A stretch of 64,000 nucleotides of DNA from MGIIa-L3 sp11892u (GCA_965659685.1 CBFHXB010000010.1:22481-86480); one strand, 5' to 3'. Positions 1 to 9,654 are shown, numbered from the stretch's first letter. The notes: generated by a model from the sequence alone, not told the origin. Numbers and translations are program-made.

Positions 1-56
1 TCAACGGCTTGTACGTTGGAGCGGTGGTCGGTCCGCTAAGCGAAGAGGAATGATCC

Positions 57-1553
57 TCAATCCAAGAAGCCCAAATCGTCGTCGAGGACGTCCAAGGCAT
101 CGCCCAATTCGGGCAATTCCGCGGCGTCTCCGCTCGGCGGCTCTGGCGCTGCAGGTTCCGCAACGAGCGCTTCGGGCAGTGGCCCTTCGGACGAAAGCCA
201 CGCTCGCCACTCGTCCGACCGACCCGGTCGGCGTGCTTCGATGGCGTTCAACAGGAGTTCACGGCCTTCGCTGACCCGTTCCCAGACCCGTGCCAGATGC
301 GCGGGGTCAACTTCGTCCATCCTCAGCAGCAGTTCACGCAACCGGGTTCGAACGACTTCGTCGCCGTCCGACCACGCTTTTGGGAGCAGGCCAACTTCGT
401 CTTCGGGCCGGGCGCTGATGTAGTCCCGGAGGCCAATGACCACGTTGCGACGTACGATTGGAACCGGGTGGTCGAGTGCGTTCACCATCGTGGCCACCCA
501 CTGATCTTGGTCCAAGAATCGAAGGTCGTGCATCGTCGCGCTTGCGGCGGCCAACACGCTCTCGTCGTCGTCTTGCATCATGTCATGAAGCAAAGGCACG
601 GCGTGGATGGTCACGCGACGGAACAGGCGGGTCAAGACGTCAGCAAGTCCTCGCCGCACGGGCAGTTCCTCCCTCGCGTGAAGACGATGAATGACCTCCA
701 AACCGCGTTCCGCGTCACGTTCAACCAGACGGGCGAGGCAGGTGCACACGTTTGCGGCCACCTCTGCTTCAGGGTCGGCGGCTCGACGCAGGAGGATGTC
801 GATGAGCCCAAGGGGTTCGATCAAACCGGGTCGCTCAAGGAGCAGTTGCACCCAGCGGATGAGGAGGAGGCGGCGGTCGATGTCACCCTGTTCGAGGCGC
901 GTGAGGACCCATGCAGCGGCTTCCGTTCCGGCGGTGTGGGCTTCCACCTCTGTGGTGCGGGGCACCACCGCGTGCGGGTTCCACCCCATGTGTTGCGGAC
1001 CGACGTCGGGCTGGGTGTGCCACGTGCCGGGTCGTTGCGCCAGCGCGATGGACTCCAAAAGGTGGTAGCCTTCGTGCACCGCTTGCCCATGCGCGGCTTT
1101 CGCCAACCCATTCAAGAGAGAGACCGCAAGCCACCACCGGTCGGTGTTCGGTGCTTCTCGGTCAAGGGACTGGGCCAGCCAGGCGGTCGTCAGACGGTAC
1201 ACGATGCGACCCGCAATGTCGTCTGTTCGCTTGGCGAGCCAGCGTCCGTGCACTTCGTAGGGGTCGTCGGACAAACTCATCCGATGGGGCACGACAAGGT
1301 CGACGACGTCATCCAGATGACGCTCAAAGGTCCCTCGGTCAGCTTGCAACAAGGACAAAGCCGAGGTGGTGACGTCCGCGGGTGCGTTCGGCATCAAGGG
1401 CGGGAAATCTGGGTCGATGAGCGGGGGAGCAGGAAGCGGCCAAGCAAGGGTGCCTCGTTCCAAAGCATCGGACATGATCGTGGCCGTCCGCTCAAACACG
1501 GCCTCAAGCAACGGCGCCTTGGTCCGCTTCACAACACGAGGGACGCCTCCCAT
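57..1553 (-). CDS. HEAT-repeat-like helical protein, function unknown
   Basis: A protein of about 498 residues. From roughly residue 200 to 450 it is built of short alpha-helical pairs rich in Leu, Arg and Asp (for example ADPEAEVAANVCTCLARL, and a later helix pair around VPIVRRNVVIGLRDY). This is the look of HEAT/armadillo repeats used for protein binding. The C-terminal 45 residues are acidic and Pro/Ala-rich, ending in DDDLGFLD. No catalytic motif was seen. I chose the ATG at 1553 (MGGVPRVVKRTK) over the upstream in-frame ATG at 1676. The longer form would overlap the divergent lipoprotein gene and leave no promoter space, and its extra 41 residues look like non-coding sequence. It could be a scaffold or regulatory subunit. 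The fold call is from pattern only. Confidence 0.65.
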   Translation of the reverse strand: MGGVPRVVKRTKAPLLEAVFERTATIMSDALERGTLAWPLPAPPLIDPDFPPLMPNAPADVTTSALSLLQADRGTFERHLDDVVDLVVPHRMSLSDDPYEVHGRWLAKRTDDIAGRIVYRLTTAWLAQSLDREAPNTDRWWLAVSLLNGLAKAAHGQAVHEGYHLLESIALAQRPGTWHTQPDVGPQHMGWNPHAVVPRTTEVEAHTAGTEAAAWVLTRLEQGDIDRRLLLIRWVQLLLERPGLIEPLGLIDILLRRAADPEAEVAANVCTCLARLVERDAERGLEVIHRLHAREELPVRRGLADVLTRLFRRVTIHAVPLLHDMMQDDDESVLAAASATMHDLRFLDQDQWVATMVNALDHPVPIVRRNVVIGLRDYISARPEDEVGLLPKAWSDGDEVVRTRLRELLLRMDEVDPAHLARVWERVSEGRELLLNAIEARRPGRSDEWRAWLSSEGPLPEALVAEPAAPEPPSGDAAELPELGDALDVLDDDLGFLD

Positions 1554-1662
1554 GATATGAACCGAATGGCGAGGCTTGTTGGCCGAGCGTATGTAGGCAT
1601 ATGTTCGGGAATTGAGAATGCGGTGATTAGGTGGATACACCATTGGAAGGAAGCGATGAAGC

Positions 1663-4600
1663 ATGACCATGCTCAATCAACGAAAAACCACGGCGGCCAC
1701 CCTCATCCTTCTGATGTGCCTCGGAGCACTCGCAGGATGCGTTGCTCCCGAAGAAGTCGAAGGCCTCGATGGGTCTTCATCCTTGATCAACCTCGAAGCG
1801 GCGAGCACCGCCGATTGCCCCAACGGGGGAACCGTCATCACGTCCGGTGTGGATGTAGATGGAGACGGTTCCTTGGACGCTACGGAAGCCGTGGCCTCCA
1901 CCGTCCTTTGCAACGGCAGCGATGGAACGTCCGGCGCTGAGGGCGCTGACGGTACAGATGGTGCTGACGGCGCTGACGGTGCAGATGGCGCTGATGGCTC
2001 AAACGGAGCTGACGGTGCTGACGGTGCTGACGCCGTGGGTTGCGGCGTTGAAGCCTTGCACGACGCCGAGGTGTACTCCAGTGTGGTCAACTGCCGCACA
2101 TCCCAAACCTTGCGCCACCCAGGGTCATCCCCTTACTCGTGGGTCGAAATCGGCAGCTTCCAAGCTTCCCCTGCCGACTGCGACATGGGCGAGGACGAGT
2201 GCGAAGGCTACGCGGAAATCGTGACCTACGATGCCGCCAGCCAGACGGCCTTCTACGTGAACGCTGTGGACAGTTCAGTGGACATGATCTCCCTCGAAGA
2301 CCCGACGGCTCCGACCTTTGTGTCCCGCCTCGACATCTCTTCTTACGGTGAGCCGAACAGCATCGCCATCCACAACGGTACCGTGGCAATGGCCGTGGCC
2401 AACGGCTCGGACGACATGGGTGCAGGGTACATCTTGACCTACAGCACGGACGGGACTTTCCTCGCTGCATACACGGCGGGGGTGCTTCCTGACATGGTCA
2501 CCTTCACCAACGACGGCGCACACATCCTTTCTGCCAACGAAGGCCAGCCCAACGACAACTATGACGTGGATCCAGAAGGCTCGGTGACCGTGGTCGAGGT
2601 GGCCACCGGAACCGTCACCCAAGTGACCTTTGAGGGCTGGAACACCCAGCGTGACGCGCTTCTGAACGAAGGCGTTCGCCTGCACGCCAACCCGGGTAGC
2701 TCCACCGTGGCGGAAGACCTCGAGCCCGAGTACATCGCGATGGCATCTGACGACAGCATGGCCTTCGTCATCTTCCAGGAAAACAACGCGTTCGGAATGG
2801 TGGACATGTCCACCCTCACCTTGACCGACATCGTGCCGCTCGGCATGAAGGACTATTCCGAGGGATGTTACGACTTCAGCGACCGTGATGGCGGCGTGAA
2901 CCCTGTGTGCGGTGCTCCGGTGCTGTCCATGTACATGCCCGATGCCATCGCGACGTTCACGGCCGACGACGGAGAGGATTACATCCTGACCGCCAACGAA
3001 GGCGACGGCCGCGAATACGAAGGCACGCCAGGATACACGGACGAGGACCGCGCCGACGACCTCACGTTGAACGCCACCTACTGGGCTGAAATGGGCTACG
3101 ACGCCGAAAACATCACCGCCCTCCAAGCGGATGAAAACCTCGGCCGCTTGAAGGTCAGCACCGCCGATGGCGACCTCGACGGCGACGGCGAGCACGAGAT
3201 GATCGTTGGATACGGCGCTCGCTCCATGTCCATCTGGGACGACAGCGGCTCCTTGGTGTTCGACACCGGTGACGCGGTGAGCATGCTCTCGCAGAACTAC
3301 GGCGAGTACCTCAACCCGTACACCGCCTCCCGCAACGACGACAAGGGTGCAGAGCCCGAAGGCGTGACCACGGGAGTCTACGCGGAGCGGACCTGGGCCT
3401 TCTTGGGCCTCGAGCGGGCCGGCGGCGTCATGATTTGGGACGTCACGGAAGCAGGGAACGCACACTTCGATCAGTACCTCACCTTCAGCGAACACGTGAG
3501 CCCTGAAGGCCTCACCTTCGTTCCGGGGCACGACAGCCCAACGAACCAGCCGTTGCTGCTCGTTGCGAACGAAGTGTCCGGCACCATCGCCATTGCAAGC
3601 CCCGTTCACCAGTCCGACGACGCGATGTCCTTCGATGACGATGACGACGACTGCGAACCGCTGGACACCGGGGACCACCTCGCTGCTTCCTGTGACGACC
3701 AATTGGTGGTCATGGGCGACTCCAACGTGTTCTGGGAAATGACCGGCGAATACGACAGCGGCCTTGGCGAGGGCGCCAGCGAAGTGCCGGTCTATGACGC
3801 GTTGTCTGGACGCGCCTTCGTGGTCAACGCCGTCGAAGGATCCGTGGACATCTTGGACATGTCCCTGCCCCACCACCCGAACCTCATCCATCGCATCGGC
3901 GTCTCAAACGGTGAGCCGAACAGCGTGGCCGTACACGATGGCTTGGTGGCCATCGCCGTTGCAGGCGACGGTGCAGAGGGAAGCGGCATGAGCAAGCAAG
4001 ATCCTGGCTACGTGGTCTTCACCGATGCCGATGGCCAGTACATCACGTCGGTCAACGCAGGGGCTCTCCCTGACATGCTGACCTTCACCCCGAACGGGGA
4101 CGCCGTCTTGGTGGCCAACGAAGGCGAACCCAACGGCGACTACACGATTGACCCAGAAGGTACCGTGTCCTACATCGACCTCAGCGGTGGCGTGTCCTCC
4201 CTCGCTCAGTCCGACGTGACCTCGATCAATTTCCATGCCTTCGAGGCCTCAGCGGCGTCTTTGGCACAGGAAGGGGTTCGTATCTTTGGTCCGAACGCCA
4301 ACGTCAGCGAAGACCTTGAGCCCGAGTACATCGCAATCAGCGGCGACGGCCTCACCGCCATGGTCGTGCTTCAAGAGAACAACGCGCTGGCCGAAATCGA
4401 CCTGACGACCAAGACGGTCACGGACATCCACGCCATGGGCTACAAGGACTACAGCCTCGGCGAGTACGATTTCTCGGACCGCGACGGTGGCGTGAACTTC
4501 GTGACGACGGACAAGGTCTGGGGCATGTACCAACCCGACGCCATCACCAGTTTCGAAATCGACGGCGTGACCTACTACATGACCGCCAACGAAGGCGATG

Positions 4601-5187
4601 CACGTGATTACGACGGATACTCTGAGGAGGTCCGTGCGGACGACCTCACGCTGAACACCACGGCCTTCCCCAACGGTGTCCAGGACGAGGACCTTGGTCG
4701 ATTGAAGACCACCACCGCAAACGACTGTGGCGACCTTGACGGCGACGGAGCCGTCGATGTCATCTGTTCCTACGGCGCACGCAGCGCCACCATCTGGACG
4801 ATCGACGCCAACGGGGCCCTCGTCATGGTCTGGGACAGCAACGACGCCTTTGACCACCTCGCCACATCCCAAGGCGAGTACATCAACAGCTACACCGCTT
4901 CTCGAAACGACGACAAGAGCATCGAACCCGAAGGCGTGACCATCGGGCATGCTTTCGGCAAGACCTACGCCTTCGTGTGTTTGGAGCGCGCTGGTGGCAT
5001 CATGGTTTACGACGTCTCGGAGCCCACGGCCCCCGAATTTGTGCAGTACATCTACCTCCACGAGCACGTCTCGCCCGAAGCCATGGCCTTCGTCAGCTCT
5101 GCTGACAGTCCGAACGGCCTTGCGATGCTCATCGTGGCGCATGAGGTCAGCGGAACCGTCGTGGTCTTGCAACCCACCTTTGTGTGA
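1663..5187 (+). CDS. Secreted lipoprotein with collagen-like segment and two tandem choice-of-anchor I beta-propeller domains
   Basis: About 1174 residues. The N-terminus is a lipoprotein signal: positively charged start, hydrophobic stretch, lipobox LAGC with Cys near residue 26, so the protein is probably anchored outside the membrane. Residues 85-126 form Gly-X-X triplets (GAD/GSD), collagen-like. Two homologous halves follow (about 160-645 and 690-1174), separated by an Asp-rich linker near residue 660. Each half carries the signature phrases of the choice-of-anchor I family: NEGEPN or NEGQPN, DLEPEYIA, QENNA, DFSDRDGG, DAI then a TANEGD motif, GARS and SRNDDK. That family resembles phosphatase or YncE-like propellers; its substrate is unknown. 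Asp-Gly-Asp motifs suggest calcium sites. SD-like GGAAGG lies upstream of the start; an alternative start is ATG 1669. Divergent from the HEAT-repeat gene. Confidence 0.85.
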   Translation: MTMLNQRKTTAATLILLMCLGALAGCVAPEEVEGLDGSSSLINLEAASTADCPNGGTVITSGVDVDGDGSLDATEAVASTVLCNGSDGTSGAEGADGTDGADGADGADGADGSNGADGADGADAVGCGVEALHDAEVYSSVVNCRTSQTLRHPGSSPYSWVEIGSFQASPADCDMGEDECEGYAEIVTYDAASQTAFYVNAVDSSVDMISLEDPTAPTFVSRLDISSYGEPNSIAIHNGTVAMAVANGSDDMGAGYILTYSTDGTFLAAYTAGVLPDMVTFTNDGAHILSANEGQPNDNYDVDPEGSVTVVEVATGTVTQVTFEGWNTQRDALLNEGVRLHANPGSSTVAEDLEPEYIAMASDDSMAFVIFQENNAFGMVDMSTLTLTDIVPLGMKDYSEGCYDFSDRDGGVNPVCGAPVLSMYMPDAIATFTADDGEDYILTANEGDGREYEGTPGYTDEDRADDLTLNATYWAEMGYDAENITALQADENLGRLKVSTADGDLDGDGEHEMIVGYGARSMSIWDDSGSLVFDTGDAVSMLSQNYGEYLNPYTASRNDDKGAEPEGVTTGVYAERTWAFLGLERAGGVMIWDVTEAGNAHFDQYLTFSEHVSPEGLTFVPGHDSPTNQPLLLVANEVSGTIAIASPVHQSDDAMSFDDDDDDCEPLDTGDHLAASCDDQLVVMGDSNVFWEMTGEYDSGLGEGASEVPVYDALSGRAFVVNAVEGSVDILDMSLPHHPNLIHRIGVSNGEPNSVAVHDGLVAIAVAGDGAEGSGMSKQDPGYVVFTDADGQYITSVNAGALPDMLTFTPNGDAVLVANEGEPNGDYTIDPEGTVSYIDLSGGVSSLAQSDVTSINFHAFEASAASLAQEGVRIFGPNANVSEDLEPEYIAISGDGLTAMVVLQENNALAEIDLTTKTVTDIHAMGYKDYSLGEYDFSDRDGGVNFVTTDKVWGMYQPDAITSFEIDGVTYYMTANEGDARDYDGYSEEVRADDLTLNTTAFPNGVQDEDLGRLKTTTANDCGDLDGDGAVDVICSYGARSATIWTIDANGALVMVWDSNDAFDHLATSQGEYINSYTASRNDDKSIEPEGVTIGHAFGKTYAFVCLERAGGIMVYDVSEPTAPEFVQYIYLHEHVSPEAMAFVSSADSPNGLAMLIVAHEVSGTVVVLQPTFV
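1915..2040 (+). repeat. Collagen-like Gly-Ala-Asp triplet repeat inside the lipoprotein gene
   Basis: A nine-base unit of the type gctgacggt is repeated in register and encodes consecutive Gly-X-X triplets (GAD, GTD, GSN). It sits directly after the signal region and before the first propeller domain, so it probably acts as a stalk or spacer. The near-identical units make it a site where copy number could vary by slippage. Confidence 0.8.
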
Positions 5188-5200
5188 GCCCAGAGCGGTG

Positions 5201-6154
5201 TTACCGATCGGGTCCGATGCCGGTGGTGATGGCGCCATGGCGCCACAACCCACGGTACATGAGCGTCACTCGGAAGGGCAACGCGACCTGTCCATCGGCG
5301 CTGACCGCGATGAGGCCACCACGGCCTCCCAAGGGCTCGACCAGGTCGAGGACGTGATCGCACACTTCGGCAAGGTCGGCTTCAACCTGGCGCATGCCAA
5401 CGCCCACCTCGTGAGCGGCGCAGGCACGCAGGTACGCTTCGCCCACGCCGGTGCATGACACCGCAACGCGCTGATCGGCCCACGTGCCCGCACCGATGAC
5501 CGGCGTGTCTCCAACACGGCCCGGTGGTTTGCCCGTCATGCCCCCAGTGGAGGTCGCCGCGGCCAGATGGCCGTGCGCATCCAGCGCCACGGCTCCGACG
5601 GTACCCGGCCCGTCCACTTCCTCTCCGAGGTCATGGTCCAAGGCTGCATCGTCCTCGTCGGTGGCTCCCGGGCGCAGGCGAGCGTCCCGCCATTTTTTCC
5701 ACTGAGCCGTTCGAAGGTCTGTGATCAACGAGTCCGGGTCCACGCTTTCGATTCCGACACCGTGGGCCCATGCTTCAGCGCCGGGTCCTGCCATCATGGC
5801 CGGCCACCCCTGTTGGAGGAGACCATGTGCAGCCTGAATTGGGTGGCGAAGGTTGGTCACGCCAACGACCGAACCCGCAGCCCCGTCCTGCCCCCGCATG
5901 ATGGAGGCGTCCATGGACACCCGACCGTCCGCGTCGAGCACGGAACCTACGCCGGCGTTGAATCCAGGTTCGTCCTCAAGGGCCTCAACGGCCAAACGGA
6001 CGGCCGTCAATGCATCGAGTTCGCCCGCCTCCAGCCGTGGTCCAAGGTCATGCAGCACGGCTTCCATGCAAGCGATGCGCTGTGGGTCCATCGGCGTCAT
6101 GCCACGCCAAGGCCCGTCGCCTCCCGCGCCGCCGTGCAGCGCGAGGATGGGCAC
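5201..6154 (-). CDS. Isoaspartyl peptidase / plant-type L-asparaginase (Ntn hydrolase)
   Basis: 317 residues, the usual length for the family. The enzyme is made as a precursor that cuts itself before a threonine, which then becomes the catalytic nucleophile. Here the cut site is GTVGAVALD with Thr185. Other family marks are the N-terminal LHGGAGG, the STGGMTGKPPGRVGD substrate loop and the downstream CTGVGEAYLR. Members hydrolyse isoaspartyl dipeptides or asparagine and clear damaged proteins or recycle nitrogen. It lies 9 bases downstream of the cyclophilin gene on the same strand, so the two are probably co-transcribed, which fits a shared protein-quality role. The choice between peptidase and asparaginase activity cannot be made from sequence. 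Confidence 0.92.
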   Translation of the reverse strand: MPILALHGGAGGDGPWRGMTPMDPQRIACMEAVLHDLGPRLEAGELDALTAVRLAVEALEDEPGFNAGVGSVLDADGRVSMDASIMRGQDGAAGSVVGVTNLRHPIQAAHGLLQQGWPAMMAGPGAEAWAHGVGIESVDPDSLITDLRTAQWKKWRDARLRPGATDEDDAALDHDLGEEVDGPGTVGAVALDAHGHLAAATSTGGMTGKPPGRVGDTPVIGAGTWADQRVAVSCTGVGEAYLRACAAHEVGVGMRQVEADLAEVCDHVLDLVEPLGGRGGLIAVSADGQVALPFRVTLMYRGLWRHGAITTGIGPDR

Positions 6155-6163
6155 GAAACCGCC

Positions 6164-6646
6164 TCACTCGATGAGGGTGCAACGCACGATCTTCTGCGGG
6201 GTACTTGGTCGGTCGCCAGGCATCTTCTGGCAGGCTTCGATGGCCTTGACGACGTCCATGCCCTCGCTGACCTCGCCGAAGACGGCGTGGTTTCCGTTGA
6301 GCCACGGCGTGGCCACGGTGGTGATGAAGAACTGCGATCCTCCGGTGTCGCGGCCAGCGTTGGCCATCGACAGGATGCCAGGGCGATCGTGCTTGAGGGC
6401 CAGAGCGGAGGGTTCGCAAGGGATTTGCCAGCCGGGGCCGCCGGTGCCTGCACGGCGGGACATTGGATCCTTCGAGTGCGGGCAGCCGCCTTGGAGCATG
6501 AAGTCCGCAATGACGCGGTGGAAGTGCAACCCGTCGTAATACCCGTCGCCGACGAGCTTCACGAAATTCGCGACCGTGTCGGGCGCGTTGCCGTGGTAAA
6601 GGGTCAGAAGAATGTCACCGGCGCTGGTCTCCATGCGGACTTGCAT
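6164..6646 (-). CDS. Cyclophilin-type peptidyl-prolyl cis-trans isomerase
   Basis: 160 residues, a single minimal cyclophilin domain without a signal peptide, so cytoplasmic. It catalyses cis-trans isomerisation of peptide bonds before proline and helps protein folding. Diagnostic segments are FHRVIADFMLQGG (containing the catalytic Arg and Phe), SMANAGRDTGGSQFFI and HAVFGEVSEGMDVV, all in the expected order and spacing. It is the first gene of an apparent two-gene unit with the isoaspartyl peptidase and is divergent from the glutathione peroxidase gene, with about 80 bases between the two starts. Confidence 0.95.
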   Translation of the reverse strand: MQVRMETSAGDILLTLYHGNAPDTVANFVKLVGDGYYDGLHFHRVIADFMLQGGCPHSKDPMSRRAGTGGPGWQIPCEPSALALKHDRPGILSMANAGRDTGGSQFFITTVATPWLNGNHAVFGEVSEGMDVVKAIEACQKMPGDRPSTPQKIVRCTLIE

Positions 6647-6728
6647 GCCCCACGGACGAAAGGGGCCTCCTTTGAGGCTTCGTGCGCGGGGGACAGTGGT
6701 TCAAATGGTGCTTCCTTTTGCACATATC

Positions 6729-7181
6729 ATGGGCGACGTCCTGGACCTTGACCTCGAAATGATCGACGGCTCAACCACCAACCTTCGCACCTTGGCGGCC
6801 GGGGGACGCGTCTTGGTCGTGAACGTGGCCAGCGCCTGTGGCCTCACCCGGCAGTATTCCGACCTTCAGCGCCTCCACGAGGCCAACGACGACCTCACGG
6901 TCGTTGGCCTGCCTTGCAACCAATTTGCCGGACAAGAGCCAGGGACCCACGAAGAAATCTGTGCGTTCACCGAAGAGCGCTACGGTGTGACCTTTCCCCT
7001 TTCGGCAAAGGTTGACGTTAACGGAACGGCCCGTCACCCGATTTACTCCGTCTTGACGGCCGTGAGCGACGCAGAAGGGCACAGCGGGGACGTCAGGTGG
7101 AATTTTGAGAAATTCCTCATCGACAACGACGGCGCCATTACGCGGTTCAAGCCTGCGATTTCGCCAAAGGACGTGCTCTGA
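6729..7181 (+). CDS. Glutathione peroxidase family thiol peroxidase
   Basis: About 150 residues. It reduces hydroperoxides using a peroxidatic cysteine; non-vertebrate members commonly use thioredoxin rather than glutathione. The peroxidatic residue is Cys37 in NVASACGLT, encoded by TGT, so this is not a selenoprotein. The second family block LPCNQFAGQEPG supplies the conserved Gln and a possible resolving Cys. WNFEKFLID supplies the conserved Trp-Asn. I chose ATG 6729 (MGDVLDLDLEM) because homologous beta strands begin there; ATG 6702 is an alternative in frame. The downstream MFS gene is convergent with only 3 bases between stops. Confidence 0.92.
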   Translation: MGDVLDLDLEMIDGSTTNLRTLAAGGRVLVVNVASACGLTRQYSDLQRLHEANDDLTVVGLPCNQFAGQEPGTHEEICAFTEERYGVTFPLSAKVDVNGTARHPIYSVLTAVSDAEGHSGDVRWNFEKFLIDNDGAITRFKPAISPKDVL

Positions 7182-7184
7182 GGC

Positions 7185-8738
7185 TCACCCTTCGTGCGGT
7201 TCTTCCCCGAAAGTTGCTCGGGGCATGAAACGGAACACGATGACCGCAGCAATCAAGGAGATCACGGCGGAAGCGGATGCGGACGTCGTCATTCCGAACA
7301 CGAAGGCCTCGTTTGCTGCTTCGATCAGTGCAGCACCAACCGGCTGGCCTTGCGCAAGGAGTTCGCCGCCCAACCGAACCGCAGCCGGAAAGGAGGTTGT
7401 TGGGTCTGCAGCCAACGTCGATGCATCAATTCCCTCGGGCATCTGGAAGGACTGTTGGTAAAATTCGTTGAGGACGGAGCCTCCAATGGCGATGCCAAGT
7501 GCCCCACCGATTTCGCGGCTGGAATCGTTGGTTGCACTCCCCACGCCGGCTTTGTCGTCCGGCACAGATTCCATGACCAATCCTGTCGAAGGGGCCATCG
7601 TCAAACCCATCCCCAGGCCGAGCACAAAGAAGACCAGGCCAAGGACCCAGTAGTCGGTGTTCACGTCCACCACGCTCCCAAACATCACCATCCCAAGGGT
7701 GACCAGCATCAGGCCGCTTCCGACCACCTTTGCTCGACCGAACAAAGCCACGAGGCGGTCGCTGTTGGCCGCTGCGGGCATCAATCCGAGTGGCAAGGGC
7801 AGGAAGCGAACGGCGGCGTCAAGGGCTTCATGTCCTCGGACAAGTTGGAAATGCAGCATTTGGGTGAACATGAACGAGAACATCACGTAGTAGGCCAGGG
7901 TGACCGCCAAGAGCCCCGTCACAAAGCCAGGTTCTCGAAAGAACGACATGGGGAGCATAGGATGCTCGCGTTGGCGCTCCCACGTCCAAAACAACCCAAG
8001 GAAGAGGACCGACAACGCAGCGCCGCCGAAGGTTTCGAGGGAGGTCCACCCATGATTCGGCGCTTCGATGATGGTGTACAGGAACGCACCCAAACCCGCC
8101 ATGGAGAGCACGCCACCAATCGGGTCCAACGGCGTCTGTTGCTCGTCCCTCGATTGCGGCACGAGGGCCAAGGTCAACGCGATGCAGACGATGGCGATCG
8201 GGACGTTGATCATGAACACGGCCTGCCAGTCGACGTACTGAACCGCCCAGCCGCCGACAAACAGGCCGATTGGCGCACCGATGCCTGCCATGGCCGCCCA
8301 GATACCGATGGCCCTCGGCCGTTCCGTCCTTGGGAAAGAGGTGACCACAATGGAAAGGGTGGCGGGCATCACGAAGGCCGCGCCCAATCCCATGAAGGCC
8401 CGCGCCGCGATGACCTCGTTCGTGGTGACGTTTTGAGCGAGCGCGACCCACGCGGAAAAGGCGCCCATGACGATGAGGCCAAACTGGAGGGTGGAGCGAC
8501 GTCCGTACCGGTCGCCAATGGCGCCCATCAAGAGCAGCGTGCCACCAAAGACCAACGCGTAAGCGTCCAAAATCCACTGCAATTCGGTGTTGTCGGCCCC
8601 CAAGTCCTTGGAGAGTTCAGGCAAGGCCACGTTGAGGGTGACGTTGTTGAGCATCACGACGATGAGGCTCATGCCCATGACGGCGAGGATGAACCAACGG
8701 CGAGGATGCCCCTCCTGGGAGCCGTCGTGACCCTCCAT
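7185..8738 (-). CDS. MFS transporter, DHA2-like (14-helix) drug/proton antiporter family
   Basis: About 517 residues with some 14 hydrophobic helices. Major-facilitator motif A is present between helices 2 and 3 (GAIGDRYGRRSTL). The helix-5 motif region, rich in Gly and Pro (GIWAAMAGIGAPIGLFVGGW), is typical of drug/H+ antiporters. The extra helices in the middle fit the DHA2 group, which exports lipophilic cations, drugs or metabolites. Start ATG 8738 (MEGHDGSQ) is preceded by a GGGGGAG stretch; an in-frame ATG at 8756 adds six residues. Longer extensions to 9179 run into the neighbouring lipase gene and are not credible. Substrate unknown. Confidence 0.88.
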   Translation of the reverse strand: MEGHDGSQEGHPRRWFILAVMGMSLIVVMLNNVTLNVALPELSKDLGADNTELQWILDAYALVFGGTLLLMGAIGDRYGRRSTLQFGLIVMGAFSAWVALAQNVTTNEVIAARAFMGLGAAFVMPATLSIVVTSFPRTERPRAIGIWAAMAGIGAPIGLFVGGWAVQYVDWQAVFMINVPIAIVCIALTLALVPQSRDEQQTPLDPIGGVLSMAGLGAFLYTIIEAPNHGWTSLETFGGAALSVLFLGLFWTWERQREHPMLPMSFFREPGFVTGLLAVTLAYYVMFSFMFTQMLHFQLVRGHEALDAAVRFLPLPLGLMPAAANSDRLVALFGRAKVVGSGLMLVTLGMVMFGSVVDVNTDYWVLGLVFFVLGLGMGLTMAPSTGLVMESVPDDKAGVGSATNDSSREIGGALGIAIGGSVLNEFYQQSFQMPEGIDASTLAADPTTSFPAAVRLGGELLAQGQPVGAALIEAANEAFVFGMTTSASASAVISLIAAVIVFRFMPRATFGEEPHEG

Positions 8739-8820
8739 ACTCCCCCATCTCCCCATGCAGTATTTGATTCCGGTATGCGATGGTCGAAAGAAGCAGGTGC
8801 TTTGCACACCGGTCCCCGCT

Positions 8821-9654
8821 TCACTCGGCCAGCCGTTGTTCTGAACGCCAGGTTTGCCCTGCGTCCATGCCCATGAGGTGATCCCGAACGATGTCCACGT
8901 CTGAGCCGCCAGTGCGACGGCAAGCGGGGGTACGTCGTGGACGAATTTGTTGAATTGAAACGCCTTCGGGAGGGTCATCAAGCACGTCCAGCATCGCGTT
9001 GTAGACCTCACCGCGGCTTCGAAGGGCGCCAGCGAGCGAAGGCTGTTTTCGTTCAAACCACGGGGCCGCCAACCGCCCTGATCGACCGTTGTTGCGGTAC
9101 CCTGCCCGACGTGTCCGGACGACCACAAGTTCGGTCGCACCCATGTCGATGACCTGTTGCACAGGAATTGGAATGGCAATGCCGCCGTCGAGGCACTTCA
9201 GGCCGGCGACCTCGACGGGTGAGCGCACCGCGATGGGCAAAGCCGAGGTCGCCTTGAGGGCCGCGACAAGGTCCTCTTCCGTCGGTTCAATCAGGTGGCC
9301 TGTGCCCGTTTCGACGTCTGTGACGGTCAGCAAAAACCGCGCCGGGTGGGCAAGCACCGCAGTTCCGTCCAGCGGCTCCAAACGGTCCGCCGCTTCATGC
9401 AGCAATTCAAGGTCCACCAAATCGCCTCCACGGAGGAAATCGCTGATTCGACCGAAGGCAGCGCGGCAGTCGGGGTGACGAAGCACCCGCAGCGATCGGC
9501 CTCTCTGATCGGCAAGGTAAGCCGCAGCCAAAAGGGCCCCTGCGGACGTGCCTGCAACCAGGTCAAAGCGCTCGTCGCTTTCCATCAAGGCATCGAGAAC
9601 GCCGGCCGCAAACGCGGCCCGGACGCCCCCTCCCTCAACGAGCAGCGCGCGCAT
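8821..9654 (-). CDS. Patatin-like phospholipase / acyl hydrolase
   Basis: 277 residues. Patatin-family enzymes use a Ser-Asp dyad to cleave acyl esters of lipids. The glycine-rich oxyanion loop EGGGVRAAF is at the N-terminus, the nucleophile elbow GTSAG places Ser37, and the Asp lies in LDGGI near residue 172. The domain order and length match bacterial RssA/YjjU-like members rather than plant patatins. There is no signal peptide or membrane helix, so it is probably cytoplasmic or membrane-associated. In an archaeon, whose core lipids are ether-linked, the substrate may be an exogenous or minor ester lipid. The catalytic residues are seen; the substrate is unknown. Confidence 0.9.
   Translation of the reverse strand: MRALLVEGGGVRAAFAAGVLDALMESDERFDLVAGTSAGALLAAAYLADQRGRSLRVLRHPDCRAAFGRISDFLRGGDLVDLELLHEAADRLEPLDGTAVLAHPARFLLTVTDVETGTGHLIEPTEEDLVAALKATSALPIAVRSPVEVAGLKCLDGGIAIPIPVQQVIDMGATELVVVRTRRAGYRNNGRSGRLAAPWFERKQPSLAGALRSRGEVYNAMLDVLDDPPEGVSIQQIRPRRTPACRRTGGSDVDIVRDHLMGMDAGQTWRSEQRLAE

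Noticed and set aside
2275..3891. A 538-codon minus-strand open frame antisense to the large lipoprotein gene
   Set aside because: The GC-rich codon bias of the lipoprotein gene creates an antisense frame without stops. The translation is Val/His-rich with no domain and no ribosome-binding site.
6729..7181. Possible selenocysteine in the glutathione peroxidase
   Set aside because: The catalytic residue is encoded by TGT (Cys), with no in-frame TGA.
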